Shown: positions 26,001-42,238, numbered from the stretch's first letter. The stretch: 64,000 bases of DNA from Ficedula albicollis (GCF_000247815.1 NC_021674.1:13963562-14027561), one strand, 5' to 3'. The notes: a model not told the origin generated them from the sequence alone. Program-made: numbers and translations.

Positions 26001-29000
26001 CTATTGATTTTCCCAGAAATTATTTGCTGCACCTTCTTATTCAGCTGCTCTCCTGAATGATTGTCTCAAATGTAATTTCTTCTTCTGCCCAGATCATCTT
26101 AATAAATTATTTATCATTAGCTGTCTGCTAAAGCCAAGAGAGGAGTAATAAAAGATAAGTGGCAATAAATGCTGCTTTCCCATTTCCATGGAAGGAGTTC
26201 CAATTTAGGAATATCAGCATCTCTGAAAGATGAGGTCCCTTCCTCACCTGAACATCCATCTTTGTCAGCCAGCATGGTCTCAGCATCCTCTGGAGCCCAT
26301 CATGCCTGAGGGGAAAAAGTGCCATTGTCTGAGTGGGTGTTTCTATTTTACACACATTTTTCTGTCTTCCCTGCAAGCTTCCGTAGTCAAAGACAAAATT
26401 TAGTGATACTTGAAGCTGGGGGCTGCAGATATGTCTGTCCCAGGGGCTGGAGGGCACTGAGTTCTATGCCCCATCTCTGGGCTTCCTGTGTGCAGCCAGA
26501 TTTCTGTGGAAAGCTGCCATTTCCTCCAAAGACCCTTTTGCTTGTTGGACCCTACAAAGTTTCATGCATTTTCAGCATTGCTGGCAATAAAACTAAAAGG
26601 AGTATAATACACTCCCTTAGTGTTGGAGTACAAGGAGATATCTATCCCCACAAACTGTACTGATTATAAAATCAATTCATGTAACGATGTAGCTTTGTCT
26701 GTTGGATCTGGTTGTTATCAGTCCCAACTTTGCAGACTAATCATGTGCTTTTTCAGATTAGAGAGACCAATTTAAAACCATTACATGGGCAATTAATTTG
26801 ATGCATCCAAACTCTCCACAGACTTTCATCTGGATTGCTGGCATGGTGCTAAAGCACTGAGAGAAGTAAAATCCCCTTTGCTTCTGTCTGCCATGCAGAA
26901 ATTTGCATTTTATTTTTTTCCTATGCCTGCAGGGATTTGTTTGAGAATGTGGTTTCATGCCCTTTGGAGAAGACAGGAAGGCACAGCATTGACACCTCTT
27001 GATAATTTCCCTCAAACACTGGTGCATTCACTATATGGCTCTAAGTGTGGAGTTGCTATTAGTGTGCAGTTGGTTAAATGGGCTTTCCACTTATTTAGTA
27101 AGGCCAGTAAAGCACGTGTGTGTATCTTCAGCAAAGTAAAGAGATGATGAGAAGAGTCAGTCCTTGATTTCATTTCTGAAACATCAATATCTGCTAAGAG
27201 ATATTACCCTGTAACTCCCTGGTGTTCAATAAATCATAGTAGAGAGACAAGTTTTTCATGTTCACAAGGAAAAGTGACAGGAGAAAGTGTCAACTATCTA
27301 TTTTTTAAAGGTCAGAAGTCTCTAATATTTTTAAGAAAAATGGCTTTTCTTTTGTAACCTGTTTAAATCAATGTAGTAGCATTTTGCTGACACTTCAGAG
27401 GGAAGTTTTTGAAAGTAGATTTTAGACCAGCTTGTTTCTGATCAGGCTGAAGAAATAAGAGCCACTCCATCCATGACAGAGAGACAGAAGAGACAGAGGT
27501 AGCCAGGTGTTTAATATTTCAGTTCAGACATGTCTCAGGCTGGTCCCGTGGGGGCTCACCCAGTGAATGCTGGGCAGGATTGCCTGGGCAACACCACATT
27601 TACTTCTGGAGCTTGACATAAATTGTGGCATCAGTCAAACCACTGAGTAAAACTGACCTGGAAAATTGCTCTAAAGAGTATTTATATTTGTAGAAAGGGG
27701 AGGAAATGAGCATTGCTGGCCTTTTTTCCCTTCCCTTTTCCCTTAAATGAACACAATGCTGTTGATTTGTAGCAGTACAGAGAGCACAGTGAGGCCACCT
27801 TCTTGGGGAATCAGTGCCTTAAACCTCCAGTATCACTGCTGATTGCAGGTACCTATAGAGTGAAAGGAAAACATTCATGGGAACCCACAGGATAGCTGTG
27901 CCACAAAAAAACTGCATCAAAGGCAAAGGATAATAGCCTATAAAGACCCAATTATAATTTGTCACAGGAAACACAAGCTGAACAGATCAAGTATACAGCC
28001 TGTGAATGTACCTGCTCTGGAAGGGAATTTAAGGAAGGCTGTAGGAGTTTACAGGGATGGAGTCACCACCAGGACCACAGAGTAGGAAGGGGTTAGTCCT
28101 TTCTGCACAACATGTGCCATCTGTGAGCAGGTGCACACACCAAGCAAGGACCAGAGAAGCCTTGACAGACAAGACAACCCCTCTGCTAGTCCACCATGGG
28201 GAGAGGAAATGCAGAAATCCATAAATCCCACATCTACTGTGGCCATCAGACAGCCAAGCTCACCAGGTGGGCAGCAGTTTATCTCTGTCATTCCTGCTGC
28301 TGGAATTACAAGGTTTTCATGCTCAAAATCCCATATCCCTGGGCATTGTGTAAGGGGCTAATGCTGGTCTAAGCTGTCCTTCTGCCTTGTGTGTGTTCTG
28401 CTCTTCTTTTACACAACTTGCCACTTACTCATCTCTATTAACCCTCTGTATATAGGCAGACATATATAAACACACATTTTTTAAAAACAGCCATATTTCC
28501 AAGCAGGATAAGAAATTACCCTTTACCCTATCCCTGTGTGCTCCACTCTGATCCTGAAAGGAATTCCTATCATAAAAGACATAAATTTCCAGTCTATTAT
28601 TCTTTCATTATTTTGAACTATGAGACCACTTGGCCCCAAGGTCATTAGTTTGTGAGTTTAATACAGTCTTGTTTTTTTCTGCAAGACTCTGGTTAGTCTA
28701 AGAGACTTTCCCTTTAGTAGACTACAAAGAAACTGCCATGAGCTCTAAGTCCCTTGCTAACAGAGTTGTTTAAAAGCCCATTTCAATGTATCTTGATTTT
28801 TACTGGTTGCACTCTGAGTGCAGCTGGTTTGAAGAGGAACCCTTCCTATGGATCACACTGGGCTCTGCCACAGATGTCATGAAATTGTACCCCTGGCCTT
28901 GCCTCAGGGCAGCTTTGCAGGCAGATTAAATTAATTTCCTCCTCTCTCTCTTCTAATGCGGGCTCTGACTGCCACAAGTGGAAATGATACACTGCACTCA

Positions 29001-31004
29001 GCTGCTGGGGAATGGGTAATATCTATTCCAGCTTGCTGCTTTAGTGGCAAATTAGAGGAAACCCCTTAATCATATGATATCACATCTTAGAGCCTTACAT
29101 TGTTTTTGCAGAAAAATAAAAACAGTTGTACTTTGTACCTTTGGAAAATTCATTTACTGAATGCTTTTTTATCTTTCAGGCTGTATTTGAGTAAACAATT
29201 TATGCTTTCAAGGATCACTGTTGATTTCAGTATAACTCTGCATGCAGCGAAAACTAAGCTCAGGCAGATGCCTAAGCACTTTGCAACCACAAGGTGGTTT
29301 GGATGTTTGGGGTTTTTTAAGAAATTGCCCCTGACAGTTTTGCACACCATCTATTCCAAGGCTTGTCTGTTTCAGAAGTGGTGCTGGGATTGCCAGCTGG
29401 GTTTCCTGCCACAGCTACCAGTAGCACTAATAGTGTCATTCATTCCAAACAAATAACGTAATAACAGCCCCATCTCCTCTCTTGATGACATATAATCAGA
29501 TCTGCATTATGAGCAATCATCTGTTTGTGTGTATTTATACTGTAAGACAAATCACTTGCACAAACACTAGCCAGCAATCCCTTTTTTCTCTTTGTAGCTG
29601 CTGCCTCAGGTATTATTTGCTCTCTTCTACAGAGGATCTGAGTCTGCCGAGTTGGTTGTTTGAAGTCAGCAGCAGTGGTTTGCACTTTTAATGCCATGGA
29701 TACCTGTATCCAAGACAGTGTTTTTTGGGATTTCCAGGAGCAGGTGTGCAGTTTTTCCTAGGTATGAATAAATAGTCCACACAAATTATGCAACCAAACC
29801 CCAGATTAGTGCTACCTATTTTTCACAGTGTGTGACTGATCTCCTAAGAATGGTTTTATTTTATTTATCCTTCTTACCTGAACAACAGCCCTGTCAGGTT
29901 TATGTGCAGCCCAAAACTGGGATTCATCTGCAAAGAACAATGATAAGTAAGGTCATCACCAACACAATTTCCTGGAGAGAGTGTAGCAGAGGATATAGTT
30001 CATTGCAAGGGACAGAGGGTCTTTTCCCTCACCACTGCAATCCCCTGAACACAGAGGATGCAGCCCAGCACCAGAAGGGCCACTGCCTTTTGCCACTGAC
30101 AATTTTCTCTTCTGTTCTTTATACTGATCTTGAGATGCTCATAACCTCAACAGCTGCAAAAGGGGTTTTCTTCAGCTGGAAGACAAAAGAAAGTCATTGT
30201 ACGTGGACATATTTATATATGTCTGTATCTTCATTACCTGTTAAAATATCACCTTTGTACCTGTGAATGGGAATGTTAGAATGAAAGCCAGATCGTTTCC
30301 CACATCTCTGAAAGGCCCCTCACACAGGTGTTATTTAATTCTGTTTAAAACTTAATCTCTAAAAAACTTACTATTTTAAAAACCTAATCTTGCAAAAACA
30401 GTTCAGAGATTCCTATCTTCCTACCTCTCCTCATTCCTTTCCTTCACCATGCATTCTCCAAGCCTTCCAGAGTGCCATGGCCTGCTTGTGCCCTACCTTA
30501 ATCAGATCTGTATCTTCCATTTCTTGAATCAAAACAAAGCCAACAACCTACCACTCTCCTAGGAAGCCAAAACACTGTTCTGATGCAGAAGCATTCATTT
30601 TTAAGCAATCTGTGAAAAAAGCTGTGTCATCCAAGTTGTTCCAAAGTTAGATAGCAGATTGGATCATAAAAAATTATTACCCTCAGCAACACTATCTGCT
30701 GGGTGAGGACTGTGCTATGGTTTTTTAATAACTCTTTTTTTCCCTGTATAAGGCCAGCACATCTGCAACATTTTTTCCCTGAACCTCTTCGTGGCATGAA
30801 GCATCTTCTGTCCAAATGTATTTGTTGGTATTAAATGTGTTGCTTTTTCTGAAGATTTTCTCTTTTTTTCACCAAAAAGAGCACAAGAAAAACCAAACCA
30901 AACCTTAAAAGTGTGAGACACCTCCCATGTTGTTAAATCTTCAAGACTGTAGTTAGGCAAATGAATTTTATACTGTCATATAAATACTTCATAGGCAGTG
31001 TTTG

Positions 31005-32100
31005 ATTCTATTCTATTCTATTCTATTCTATTCTATTCTATTCTATTCTATTCTATTCTATTCTATTCTATTCTATTCTATTCTATTCTATTCTATTCTA
31101 TTCTATTCTATTCTATTCTATTCTATTCTATTCTATTCTATTCTATTCTATTCTATTCTATTCTATTCTATTCTATTCTATTCTATTCTATTCTATTCTA
31201 TTCTATTCTATTCTATTCTATTCTATTCTATTCTATTCTATTCTATTCTATTCTATTCTATTCTATTCTATTCTATTCTATTCTATTCTATTCTATTCTA
31301 TTCTATTCTATTCTATTCTATTCTATTCTATTCTATTCTATTCTATTCTATTCTATTCTATTCTATTCTATTCTATTCTATTCTATTCTATTCTATTCTA
31401 TTCTATTCTATTCTATTCTATTCTATTCTATTCTATTCTATTCTATTCTATTCTATTCTATTCTATTCTATTCTATTCTATTCTATTCTATTCTATTCTA
31501 TTCTATTCTATTCTATTCTATTCTATTCTATTCTATTCTATTCTATTCTATTCTATTCTATTCTATTCTATTCTATTCTATTCTATTCTATTCTATTCTA
31601 TTCTATTCTATTCTATTCTATTCTATTCTATTCTATTCTATTCTATTCTATTCTATTCTATTCTATTCTATTCTATTCTATTCTATTCTATTCTATTCTA
31701 TTCTATTCTATTCTATTCTATTCTATTCTATTCTATTCTATTCTATTCTATTCTATTCTATTCTATTCTATTCTATTCTATTCTATTCTATTCTATTCTA
31801 TTCTATTCTATTCTATTCTATTCTATTCTATTCTATTCTATTCTATTCTATTCTATTCTATTCTATTCTATTCTATTCTATTCTATTCTATTCTATTCTA
31901 TTCTATTCTATTCTATTCTATTCTATTCTATTCTATTCTATTCTATTCTATTCTATTCTATTCTATTCTATTCTATTCTATTCTATTCTATTCTATTCTA
32001 TTCTATTCTATTCTATTCTATTCTATTCTATTCTATTCTATTCTATTCTATTCTATTCTATTCTATTCTATTCCATTCCATTCCATTCCATTCCATTCCA
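31005..32100. repeat. ATTCT pentanucleotide array with a terminal ATTCC block
   Basis: From 31005 to 32070 the sequence is an uninterrupted (ATTCT)n array, about 213 units. It then switches at once to six TTCCA units (32071-32100). I saw no other interruption. Because the 5-bp period is coprime with 3, two plus-strand frames stay open and give long repetitive reading frames of the FYSIL type; these are not genes. The array lies in the middle of FSHR intron 2, about 1.7 kb upstream of exon 3. The same pentanucleotide expands in the human ATXN10 intron in spinocerebellar ataxia type 10. Confidence 0.98.
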
Positions 32101-33760
32101 TTCTTCTGGATATTTTTATTTATGCCTGGTAATTATTTTTAAAGAAAACAGGAAGATGATAAAAGGTCTTTGAAGCATCCTTTACAACGGCTGTATTTCA
32201 CATGGCATGAAAGAATCCCTGTCTCAGTTGAAACATTTTGTTGCTGCTGAAAATTAAGTAATACGGAGGAACACACTCACATATGAGCTGGTGGTTCAGC
32301 ACTGCTAAACAAACCCAGTCCTTAATGCACCAGGAGCCTATTGTCAGTCCTCATGTACTTTTATTTTCTTATTCTCCATCCAGTTTAGAGCTCCTGGAGC
32401 AGAGCTGGATTTCTTCCATAAAGAACTTGAGGAAACAGGAGGGAAAACTTATTAAACTAAAAAATATTAAGCCACTAAGACATTTTTTTTAAACTGAAAA
32501 GGTCAGGTGAAAAGCATATCTTCTTTTTCAAGGCTTTTGTTTGTCTTAAATGGGCAGGTAATCTGTCAGTTATGGTTCAGCTGTTACTTAGAAGAGAGTG
32601 GAATACATTATATTTTGCTGGTTAATTTTTGTGATTATTTTTTAACTGTGCACCAGACATTACAATGTCTTGTTTTACCTCAGGCCTATTTGAATCTATT
32701 TTCAGCCATCATAATTTCAAAAGAGCAAGATATCCAGGAACAAGTGTCATCCAGTTTGCAATCTATTTGTCCAAGGTTTCATTCCAAAGATGTGCAGAGT
32801 TACATTATGATTAAAATGCAATAGACCATGACACTAGCACTGAATTACAGCTGTATTACAAATTTTACTTCCCAAAACTGACCTCAGCCTCAGAAAATAA
32901 TGTTTTGGCACCGTTTCCAAAAAAATGGCAGTGAGGAATCTTTTGGCATGGCTGTCTTTACCTCGACCTTCCTGGTCAGTGCCAGGATGAGTGATGTGAC
33001 TGGAACAGGGCATGCTGCAGTAATGTCCACTGGATTCACCAGGAGAATACCTGAGCTCTGAATTACACCAGAGCCTGAGCCCTGTCTTTGCCATCCCACA
33101 GAAGCACAGAAATATGTGCTCTGGACTGGCAGGAGATGCATTCTGGTGAAGTGATAGCAGTGCACTGTCCATTTATATTCTGCAGTTCTCTGGCTGTAAG
33201 TGGGCATTAACTGTGTACAGACCATGCCAAATAGGGTTTGCTCCAAGGTGTAGAAGACTTCTTCACTTCTGTGGTCTCCAGCTGCTGTTAACAAGAGCAC
33301 ATCTGCTGATGGCTTAATTTTGATCTCTGTACTTCCCATTGGTCAAGACAGCAATGTCCTGTTGATGAAGTTGTGTCATATTTCTTGGGAGCGTTTAGCT
33401 GTCTTTGTTTCCAGTCACCTTCACCCCCTCTTTTCCTGGCTGAGTTAAAAGGTTTTATTAAATTTCTATCAGTAATTAGTAATGTCAGAAGCCCAGTAGC
33501 CCATGATGGATAGACCCTGACTTCTAATGCACAGGGAATGGTGACAGCAGGACATGCAGGGCTGATGCTGCAGGTACAAACTCCAGCCTCAGATCTTTGT
33601 TCCTGACTGTTGTATTGCTTGCCACAGCAGTACTCACCAGTGTTTCCTTGTTTTTAAAACTCATCAGTGATCTGAGAAGAAATTCCTTGTGAATATTTCA
33701 CTTCTCCATTTTCTGCTTCACCATGACTTGAAATATCTTGACTTATAAATTATTTTTCAG

Positions 33761-33835
33761 AGAGATCTCACAGAATGATGCCTTGGAGGTCATAGAAGCA
33801 AATGTGTTTTCCAACCTTCCCAAACTACATGAAAT
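33761..33835 (+). CDS. FSHR: FSHR exon 3 (leucine-rich repeat)
   Basis: This exon encodes one LRR unit. After completing an Ile codon with exon 2 it reads [20 protein letters not shown], close to the human [20 protein letters not shown]. It is 75 bp and ends with AT of the next split Ile codon. The acceptor is TATTTTTCAG and the donor GTAAGT. Read through, the donor gives ATG TAA, an immediate stop. It lies only 390 bp upstream of exon 4, so exons 3 and 4 form a close pair inside otherwise long introns. Confidence 0.96.
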
Positions 33836-34225
33836 GTAAGTAATGAGCAATCTAAATGCAAAGGAGACAATTATAAAGATTCATTATAGGCAAGTATCAA
33901 AGGTTTTGCAATTTGGTTCAGGTAAGCACTGAAGAATTTGTAGCATTGTAGGAGCATTTGAAATCTCCCTTTGTCTTTTCCATCTTCTTATCTACCTGTC
34001 CCTTTCTTTACCTGCTCAGGAGAAAATTTATCCTCAGATCACTGCCAGGATCAAAAGGTGGTGGGGTCTGCCTGTCTATGGTAGGCTGCTCCCTGAAATC
34101 ATCCAGATATTCTACTGTCAAAAAGAAAAGCTCAGCATATTGTTCCATTACATCGTGGGACAAACACAATTTTAAGATCAATATATTGATAAATTTCTCT
34201 CTGATGTTTCATTTTGTCTTTGCAG
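33836..34225 (+). other. FSHR: FSHR intron 3 (390 bp)
   Basis: This is a short intron with a GTAAGT donor and a pyrimidine-rich acceptor ending CTTTGCAG. No repeat or additional reading frame of note is seen. Confidence 0.95.
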
Positions 34226-34300
34226 AAGAATTGAGAAAGCAAACAACCTCGTGTACATGGATAAAGATGCCTTCCAACATCTTCCTAGCCTCAGATATTT
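34226..34300 (+). CDS. FSHR: FSHR exon 4 (leucine-rich repeat)
   Basis: This 75-bp LRR exon encodes [20 protein letters not shown] and then the start of the next strand, matching human [20 protein letters not shown]. It ends with TT of a Leu codon completed in exon 5. The donor is GTAAGA. A solo LTR begins 54 bp downstream of this donor. Confidence 0.96.
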
Positions 34301-34354
34301 GTAAGATCTTTTGCTCTTTACAAGTCCTAGAGTCACTTTGAATTACACACCTGT

Positions 34355-35840
<1,486 letters not shown>

Positions 35841-38800
35841 CCTGTGTATCTGTCCAGCTGGTGCTGAGCACTCTGGGTGATCAGACAGGATGATTCCCTC
35901 CCCTCACGACCAGTCGCACATTGTCAATACACATTTTCATGCCTGCACAGTCCTCAGAAAAGCTGAAGATAAAAGCTTCCGCAGAGCAGTCCCACACACA
36001 AGTTCCTCAAGCCTTTCCAAGCAACAGGTTGAAAATGAGTGATGAGAAGAGGAGCTGGAGCTTACTTCTATAGAAACAAATGTAGGCTGAAACTCCTCCT
36101 GGGAGCTTAGGGACAAAAAAAAATGTCTCATCTGTCCTTGCTATGGTGCTGCTTTCTGTTGCATGTCACATACATAGTGTTAAGCATTCAAATTCTTTTT
36201 CTTTAACAAAGGTAGTGTTATAGCCATGGTCTTCATAAATGCCTGATATGAGATGATTGGATCTCCAAAACACAAACATATTGATGTATGGTACAGCTTT
36301 ATTTCCTCAGCCAACCTCATCAAGAACGTCATTTGCACCGCTGTGGTTGCCACACCTGCTTCTGTGGAGTTGCCATCAAAATTCAGTGGTAATTGAATGC
36401 ATCCTTAAAGTAAGCTGGTTACTCAGATACATTTTCACAGCTTTTAGTGCATGGTTTTAGCACAACTTATAATCTCTCCTCTGCATTAGTACCCCAATGA
36501 AGTCCAGTGAACACCATTAAAAACTAGTTGGTTTGAATGGTCACAGTTTGTACAGCTCAGATGGTGCCCTTTGGTGAGCAGGACACCAGTTCATTCACCC
36601 AGCAGGCTACCAACCTAACTTTTGTTATGTCCATCCACCTGAGCACATAAACCCCATCTGATTTTCCCGACTGACACAAGAAACCTTACTCGTACCAGAG
36701 GCTTTGCTTTCCTTACTCATGCAAGAAGCCTGGTCATGGTTTCTACATGTCACTGCATAAAGGTAAGCATTTAATGGTCTGGTTAGAGATTTCATAAAGA
36801 TAGTACAAAATCAGACCAGTGGTCTGATAAGCATAGCTCCCGGTAAGCCAAGGAGTGTTTTAAGTCTCTGAAAATCACTAGTATCTGACAGCTTCTGGGC
36901 TCAAAAATGCCTAGGGGTATTGCTTTGAATTTGTACCTTAAGATTTGAGATTTAAGACTTGGACTTCAGGAGATAAGGTGTATTTAGCACTACAGAAGCC
37001 ATTTTAGTTTAAACCCTCATTGAACTGAAATATATGGCTAGATTTGGAGTAGGATTTTTGCTCTTCCCAGTATTTTGACTGATTCCCACTTTATCAAATT
37101 CATCAGGCACCTTGGTAGACTTTAACTTTTGTGTTTGCATAACTGAAACATAGATTTTCTCTTGACAGTAGGGAAATAAAAGTTCTAAGTCTGCCCTGTC
37201 ATGAGGAGAAATCATGTGCCTTTTTCCTCCCCTTTCAAGCCTGAGTCATTCAGCAGTGACTTTGGCCACCTAAAAACCACAGCATTTGTTTATCCTATAC
37301 AAAATCCCCAGAACAAGCTGCCATGGGGAGTACAGTTGTCAGATGTACATACGGGTAGAAAAAATGAGAGCACATTTATCTCACACAAAATTGAAAAAGA
37401 AATGTGGACACAATAAAGAACTCACTAATTTCAGTGATTGTTTAAATATGGGACACAGAAATCATAGGTGAAGGTAAATTCACACTTTAAATATCTGAAA
37501 TAGTGAAAGTTTTTCTCTTGGCACTAGTGGATATTGCCTCTTCTGAACACTTGTCATTCCACACTCCATGCATGTTGACTCAAACATTCAGAGATTCCAT
37601 CCATGTAAAAACTCAGCTGCAGCAACAACCCTATGCCCTATAGAAGCAACAGATTGAAAATGCAGAGGATTGCTTGTCTACCAGACCATTCCCCATCCTC
37701 TTCAGCTAGTTTTACTTGCCAGTTGATATCAGACGAAACTGCTTTTTGAAGTTTTTTTAAGGTTTTTTCTCCTGTGAGCATGGAGATCTAGAGAATACTC
37801 CAGCTGCTGTATCCTGTTTCTTCCCAGATCCACTTCATATATCCCATTAATTAAGTCTTTTATTATCATTCTTGATGCACTTCACTGTTCCCTGCTTTCC
37901 TCCATTTTTCAGGAGAGGCTTTTCCAGAAACTCAATGATTTTGTGACTCCTCTCATTTTATTCACAGCCCCTTAATTCATGTTCATCCTTGTGCCAAAGC
38001 TTTTCTCTAATTTATGTTCATAATATCCATCTTTGGTGTTTACTCCAGTAATGGATTTATGCTGCATCCCCTCTGTGCCTTTTTTTTAGGAGGTAAAACC
38101 CTTCAGACTTGCATGACTGTAGATAAGTAATATCCTGCATAATCTGTACAAAAGGTGCAGGTTCCATGGTTTGGAGCTTCTGAACAGATGAATGTGGGTT
38201 TTTTCCTAATAACAAGGGTTGAGGAAGATGTGCTGGGGGTATAAATTTGTGCAATATTGTAGGCATCATTTCCCAACACAGGGACCAGGAGCAAGACACA
38301 AAGTTCTTGTTGGGGACTTTCTGCATCCAATAATCCAGGTGTGATGCTGAGTAACATCATGCCCACATCATCTCTCTACATACAGCCACACTTCCATGTT
38401 CTCTCCTACATTTCTGGAGGAAAGATGCCATTTTTTCCATCCCCTGGCTTCACTGACTGGTGCTTGCCCTTTTGGAAAGTGAAAAGGCAACAAGCTTTGC
38501 TGTTTGAAAGGGTAGGATAGTTAATTTAATGAGAAAGTAGAAACCTTGATGGAAGGCTGTAAAACAGCATCTGGTAAAGGTAATCCAGTCCTCATATTCA
38601 CCTTCCTGTGATATGCAGAGAAGAGCATGAAAATATATATTCACTTTATACTGAAAATATAAGGTAAGATGCCAAGGAGGTTACTAGATCGATGGTTTTT
38701 CAGTTCAGTTAGGGAGGTTTTTGTGGTGGTTGTTCAGGGTTTTTTATACAATACACAAGCAAAAGGTTGTAACTGTGGGACTACAGTTTAAAATAATTCA

Positions 38801-41800
38801 TAGAAGGGTAAAACATCTGTGTAACAGCTATTGCATAAATGATAAAAATTTTAAGGCCAATAAAGGAAACTTGTAAAACCTGGAAACTTGTAAACCTGTA
38901 CATCACTGCCTAATTTTCACATTAATTTTTCTAAGTTAGGTAGGAATAGCACATGGTTTTGTCAATATCTTGTCACATAACAGATTAGGTGGTTCTGTCT
39001 GACTGTGTAAGGAGATACAGAGAGACCAAGCTGCAACCAGCATCTCGAAGCACAAGGATTTGGGTACCTGCCCATCCCTGGATCATTGTGGCTCTTCTGA
39101 AGCTCCCAGCTATGGGCACAGTCTGGCAGAGTACAAGACACATGCTCTGAATCCTTACACAGTTCTGTGGCTGTAGCAGAACTCTTAAAACACAATGCAG
39201 AAAATCTTTCAGAAAAATAATCATATTTACTGGTGGTTTTCACTTAGAAAACACAGGAAAAAAAATTATTCATTCTCAGTGTTCAAAATTGAGCCCAGGT
39301 ACTACAGCCCATTAGTTTAATGACCTTTGCAACACATTGTTTGCAAGGCTTTCTCTGTGTTTCTGCAAAAATAGTTGTATAGCCACTAGGTCATGTTTAT
39401 GGGCAGGCAAGGAGCTCTTGCTAGCCTTTTCAGTCCCCTCCTCAGCTTCATGGGCTCATTATGGCCACCAGCTGTTTAATATTAGGATACTTTTATCTCT
39501 GTAAACTTGGAGACAGATACATTTCTTCCTCAGCCCACTCCCTTTGTCTCCTCCATCATCATTACCAGTATGGCAAAAACACAAAGAGAGGAAAATGCTG
39601 AAAAAACACAGAGCTGAATAGCCTAAATCTGCTAGAAACAGGCAACCTTAACTTTCCCACCAGTCTTTCAGAAGCATTGAAGAGAATTACTAATTGGTCT
39701 TCTTGGGTGTATGCCAGAGAGGCTGCTTTAAAATGGTAACTTACTGACCTTTTCATTATAAGATTATTTATCTGGCTCTCATTAGGGAGACCTATGGCAT
39801 AGTCTCTTTAATAATGTAGTGGTGGCTTTTCAAAGTCATTTTCTTTCCAAAATTAGTTCTCATATGTAATCTATGTCCTTTGGTTCATTTTTGAGGAGTG
39901 TCAGTGTCCTGTAATAAGCAATCTCAGCTTAAAGTACAAATATTTGAATATAACACTCCTTTCAGGGTAATTTCGAGGACATACAGCTGAATTGTTGGAG
40001 GGGAAGGGAAATGCAGGACCCAAAACCATGGGTCTTGCCTGCAGGAGGAGCAGAGCCCACATGCAAAGTCTTGCAGCTGCTTGTACCAGCCTAGTGCTTC
40101 CTAAACTCAAATCTGCATTTGCTGTAGGTGCAGCAGTCCAACAGAATTACTGTCCCTTTTCTTGGAGTTGGCTTTTAGATTAAAAGAAGTGATGGTCCAC
40201 TCCTTCCTTTGGCATGGCAGCCTCACAGTTAAAGAATGTGAGGAATGCATTCCCCCAGGAATGGGGGCTGCAGATTTAAGAAGCCTGGGATACATGAAGC
40301 AGAGAAATGTCTCGCTGGAATCAGACTCACACACACCATCAAGTAACCAGTGTGATTAAGGGACACAAAGATAATGCTCCCTGAGTGAAGCTGGGTTTAT
40401 CTCTGCCTACCTTGAGTTTGCAATTTAACAAATACCCACAGTAAATTGATGAGGTAAACTGCATTCCCAGATTTGTCAGAATAGCTCCTACAATTTGGCA
40501 CGGAAAAGAGCAGGCATGTTGCTATATCTGGAGATAAGCAGCCAGAATCTTCCAGGAATTAGTTTCTGACTTTTTTTTCTCCGTTGATTGTGCTCTGTTT
40601 TTTTAAGTGCTGACTCCAGTAAGCCTTTTCAGAAAGACAATTAATACCTTGGAAAGCAGCCATCAGCCATCTGAAGAAAAGGTTGCCACCAAGCTGTTTA
40701 TGCATGGCAAGGGGGAACTCAGTTATAACACAGATTAAAGAGGACACTTGTTTAAATTGAGACTACTAAGGATGTATACATTGTATGGTAAATATATTGA
40801 CAAAGCTGTCCTGCAGGAAAGATATTCAGTAAATTGGATTATCTACATTCTAAAAAGATTATCCACTTAAACGCCTCTGGAGATTTGCTGGTGGAACAAA
40901 AAGAGAGGGAAGATCTAAGCTGCAGTCAAGCTAAATATTTTTTCAGTTCTTTTTCTGCACTTAATTAAAAGAACATCCTCTCCTGCTCCTAAACACCATT
41001 CTGTGCCGCTGTGCAATCAGTGCCTTGTACCACCTGTAGATTTACTTCAATATGTAATGATTTGTCAAAGATGCTTTCCTCTTCAACTCATGCTGCTCAG
41101 TTGACACCTGTGAAAATTGAGCCCTGAACACTTTGGAATTGCTGGAAAGATCAGAACTAACTCAAGGCATCAGGAATGTTTTTTCTCATGTGTATGGTGA
41201 AAGCCCTGATAACCAATGTGGAATTTTGATATGCTGGGAGTAAATTGCCCTTGGGAGCAGTGTTTGAATAGCTGATGTTAGAGTCCTGTCACCTTTCATT
41301 GCTGCTCCATGAAGACTGAGATTTTCTTGGAAAGGACTGTAGAAAGAAAAGCTTCTTATGTCTTCTGTGTCCTGTAGTCACCACACACTACTTGGCAGCA
41401 GTCTCCTCCTCCATGTTCCTGCTAAGGGAAATGTATGCCATAATTTTAGTTTAAAAGAGGCTGATAAAAGAGGATTGCCTGGATTTTTAGCATATGAATC
41501 ATTTAAAATTAAAGGCAGCTTTCCACTAAAACCCTGTATATCTCCAGTAATTTAGAGAGTGTGTTTTAAAATACTTTAAGGGGGAGTTACAGGTTCTTCT
41601 CCTATTGCTTCTAACTTTTTCCAGCAAAGTTCTTTTACAAAGTGTAAATGCAGAAATATTTTAAGTAACAAGGGCCTTGTGTAATCCACTTGCTTCATTA
41701 ATCATGCTTTCTATTTAACTACATGTAATAGTTTTTCAAAGGCATTTTTGTGGAGCTTTCTTTGCCACATGTGACAGCTGTTATTTTTAAGTTAATGCAA

Positions 41801-42238
41801 TGTCAGACCACTGAATTCTGAGACGAAACAGTCTTGATATTTCAGCAACTTTCCCAAATTGGCTTCTTGAATATTCACTAATACTACTTTAATTTTTCCC
41901 TGCATATGAAGTATTTCTTTCTGTTACAAGATGAGACAGATCAAAGTTGGCTTTTCAGCATCTGAGGATACCCAGATACCATCTCAGGGAGCTCAGAGCA
42001 GTACTTATGCAAGTGAATGACTTTTTTATGGACTTATGTGTCACCCTGAGTTCCCAAATGTAGGATTTGGTTGTCACATGGAGGCATTCAGTTTCAGTTC
42101 AAATTATGAAACCTGAAAGACTGCAACTCTCCTGAAATAATATAGGTTCATAAAAAAACATTATATGAACAATGTTACCTTTTTCCAGTCTCAACCAGTC
42201 CTTTGATCACAATTCAGCTATTCAGGAATGATTTTGTT

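Larger units (their letters stand above)
9420..33760 (+). other. FSHR: FSHR intron 2 (24.3 kb)
   Basis: This is the longest intron wholly in the window. Listed within it are an ERV-type LTR (11207-11928), a CR1 fragment (12030-12917), a T/G-rich simple tract (13310-13460), a 64-bp tandem duplication (13864-13991), a second CR1 (20110-20463), a CAA/A-rich tract (22965-23018) and the ATTCT array (31005-32100). The stretches 9421-11206, 13992-20109, 20464-22964, 23019-31004 and 32101-33760 contain only short, composition-driven reading frames and nothing I recognise. Confidence 0.9.

Noticed and set aside
30998..32173. Two overlapping FYSIL-repeat reading frames of 376-391 codons
   Set aside because: A stop-free 5-bp repeat is open in these frames automatically; there is no coding signature.
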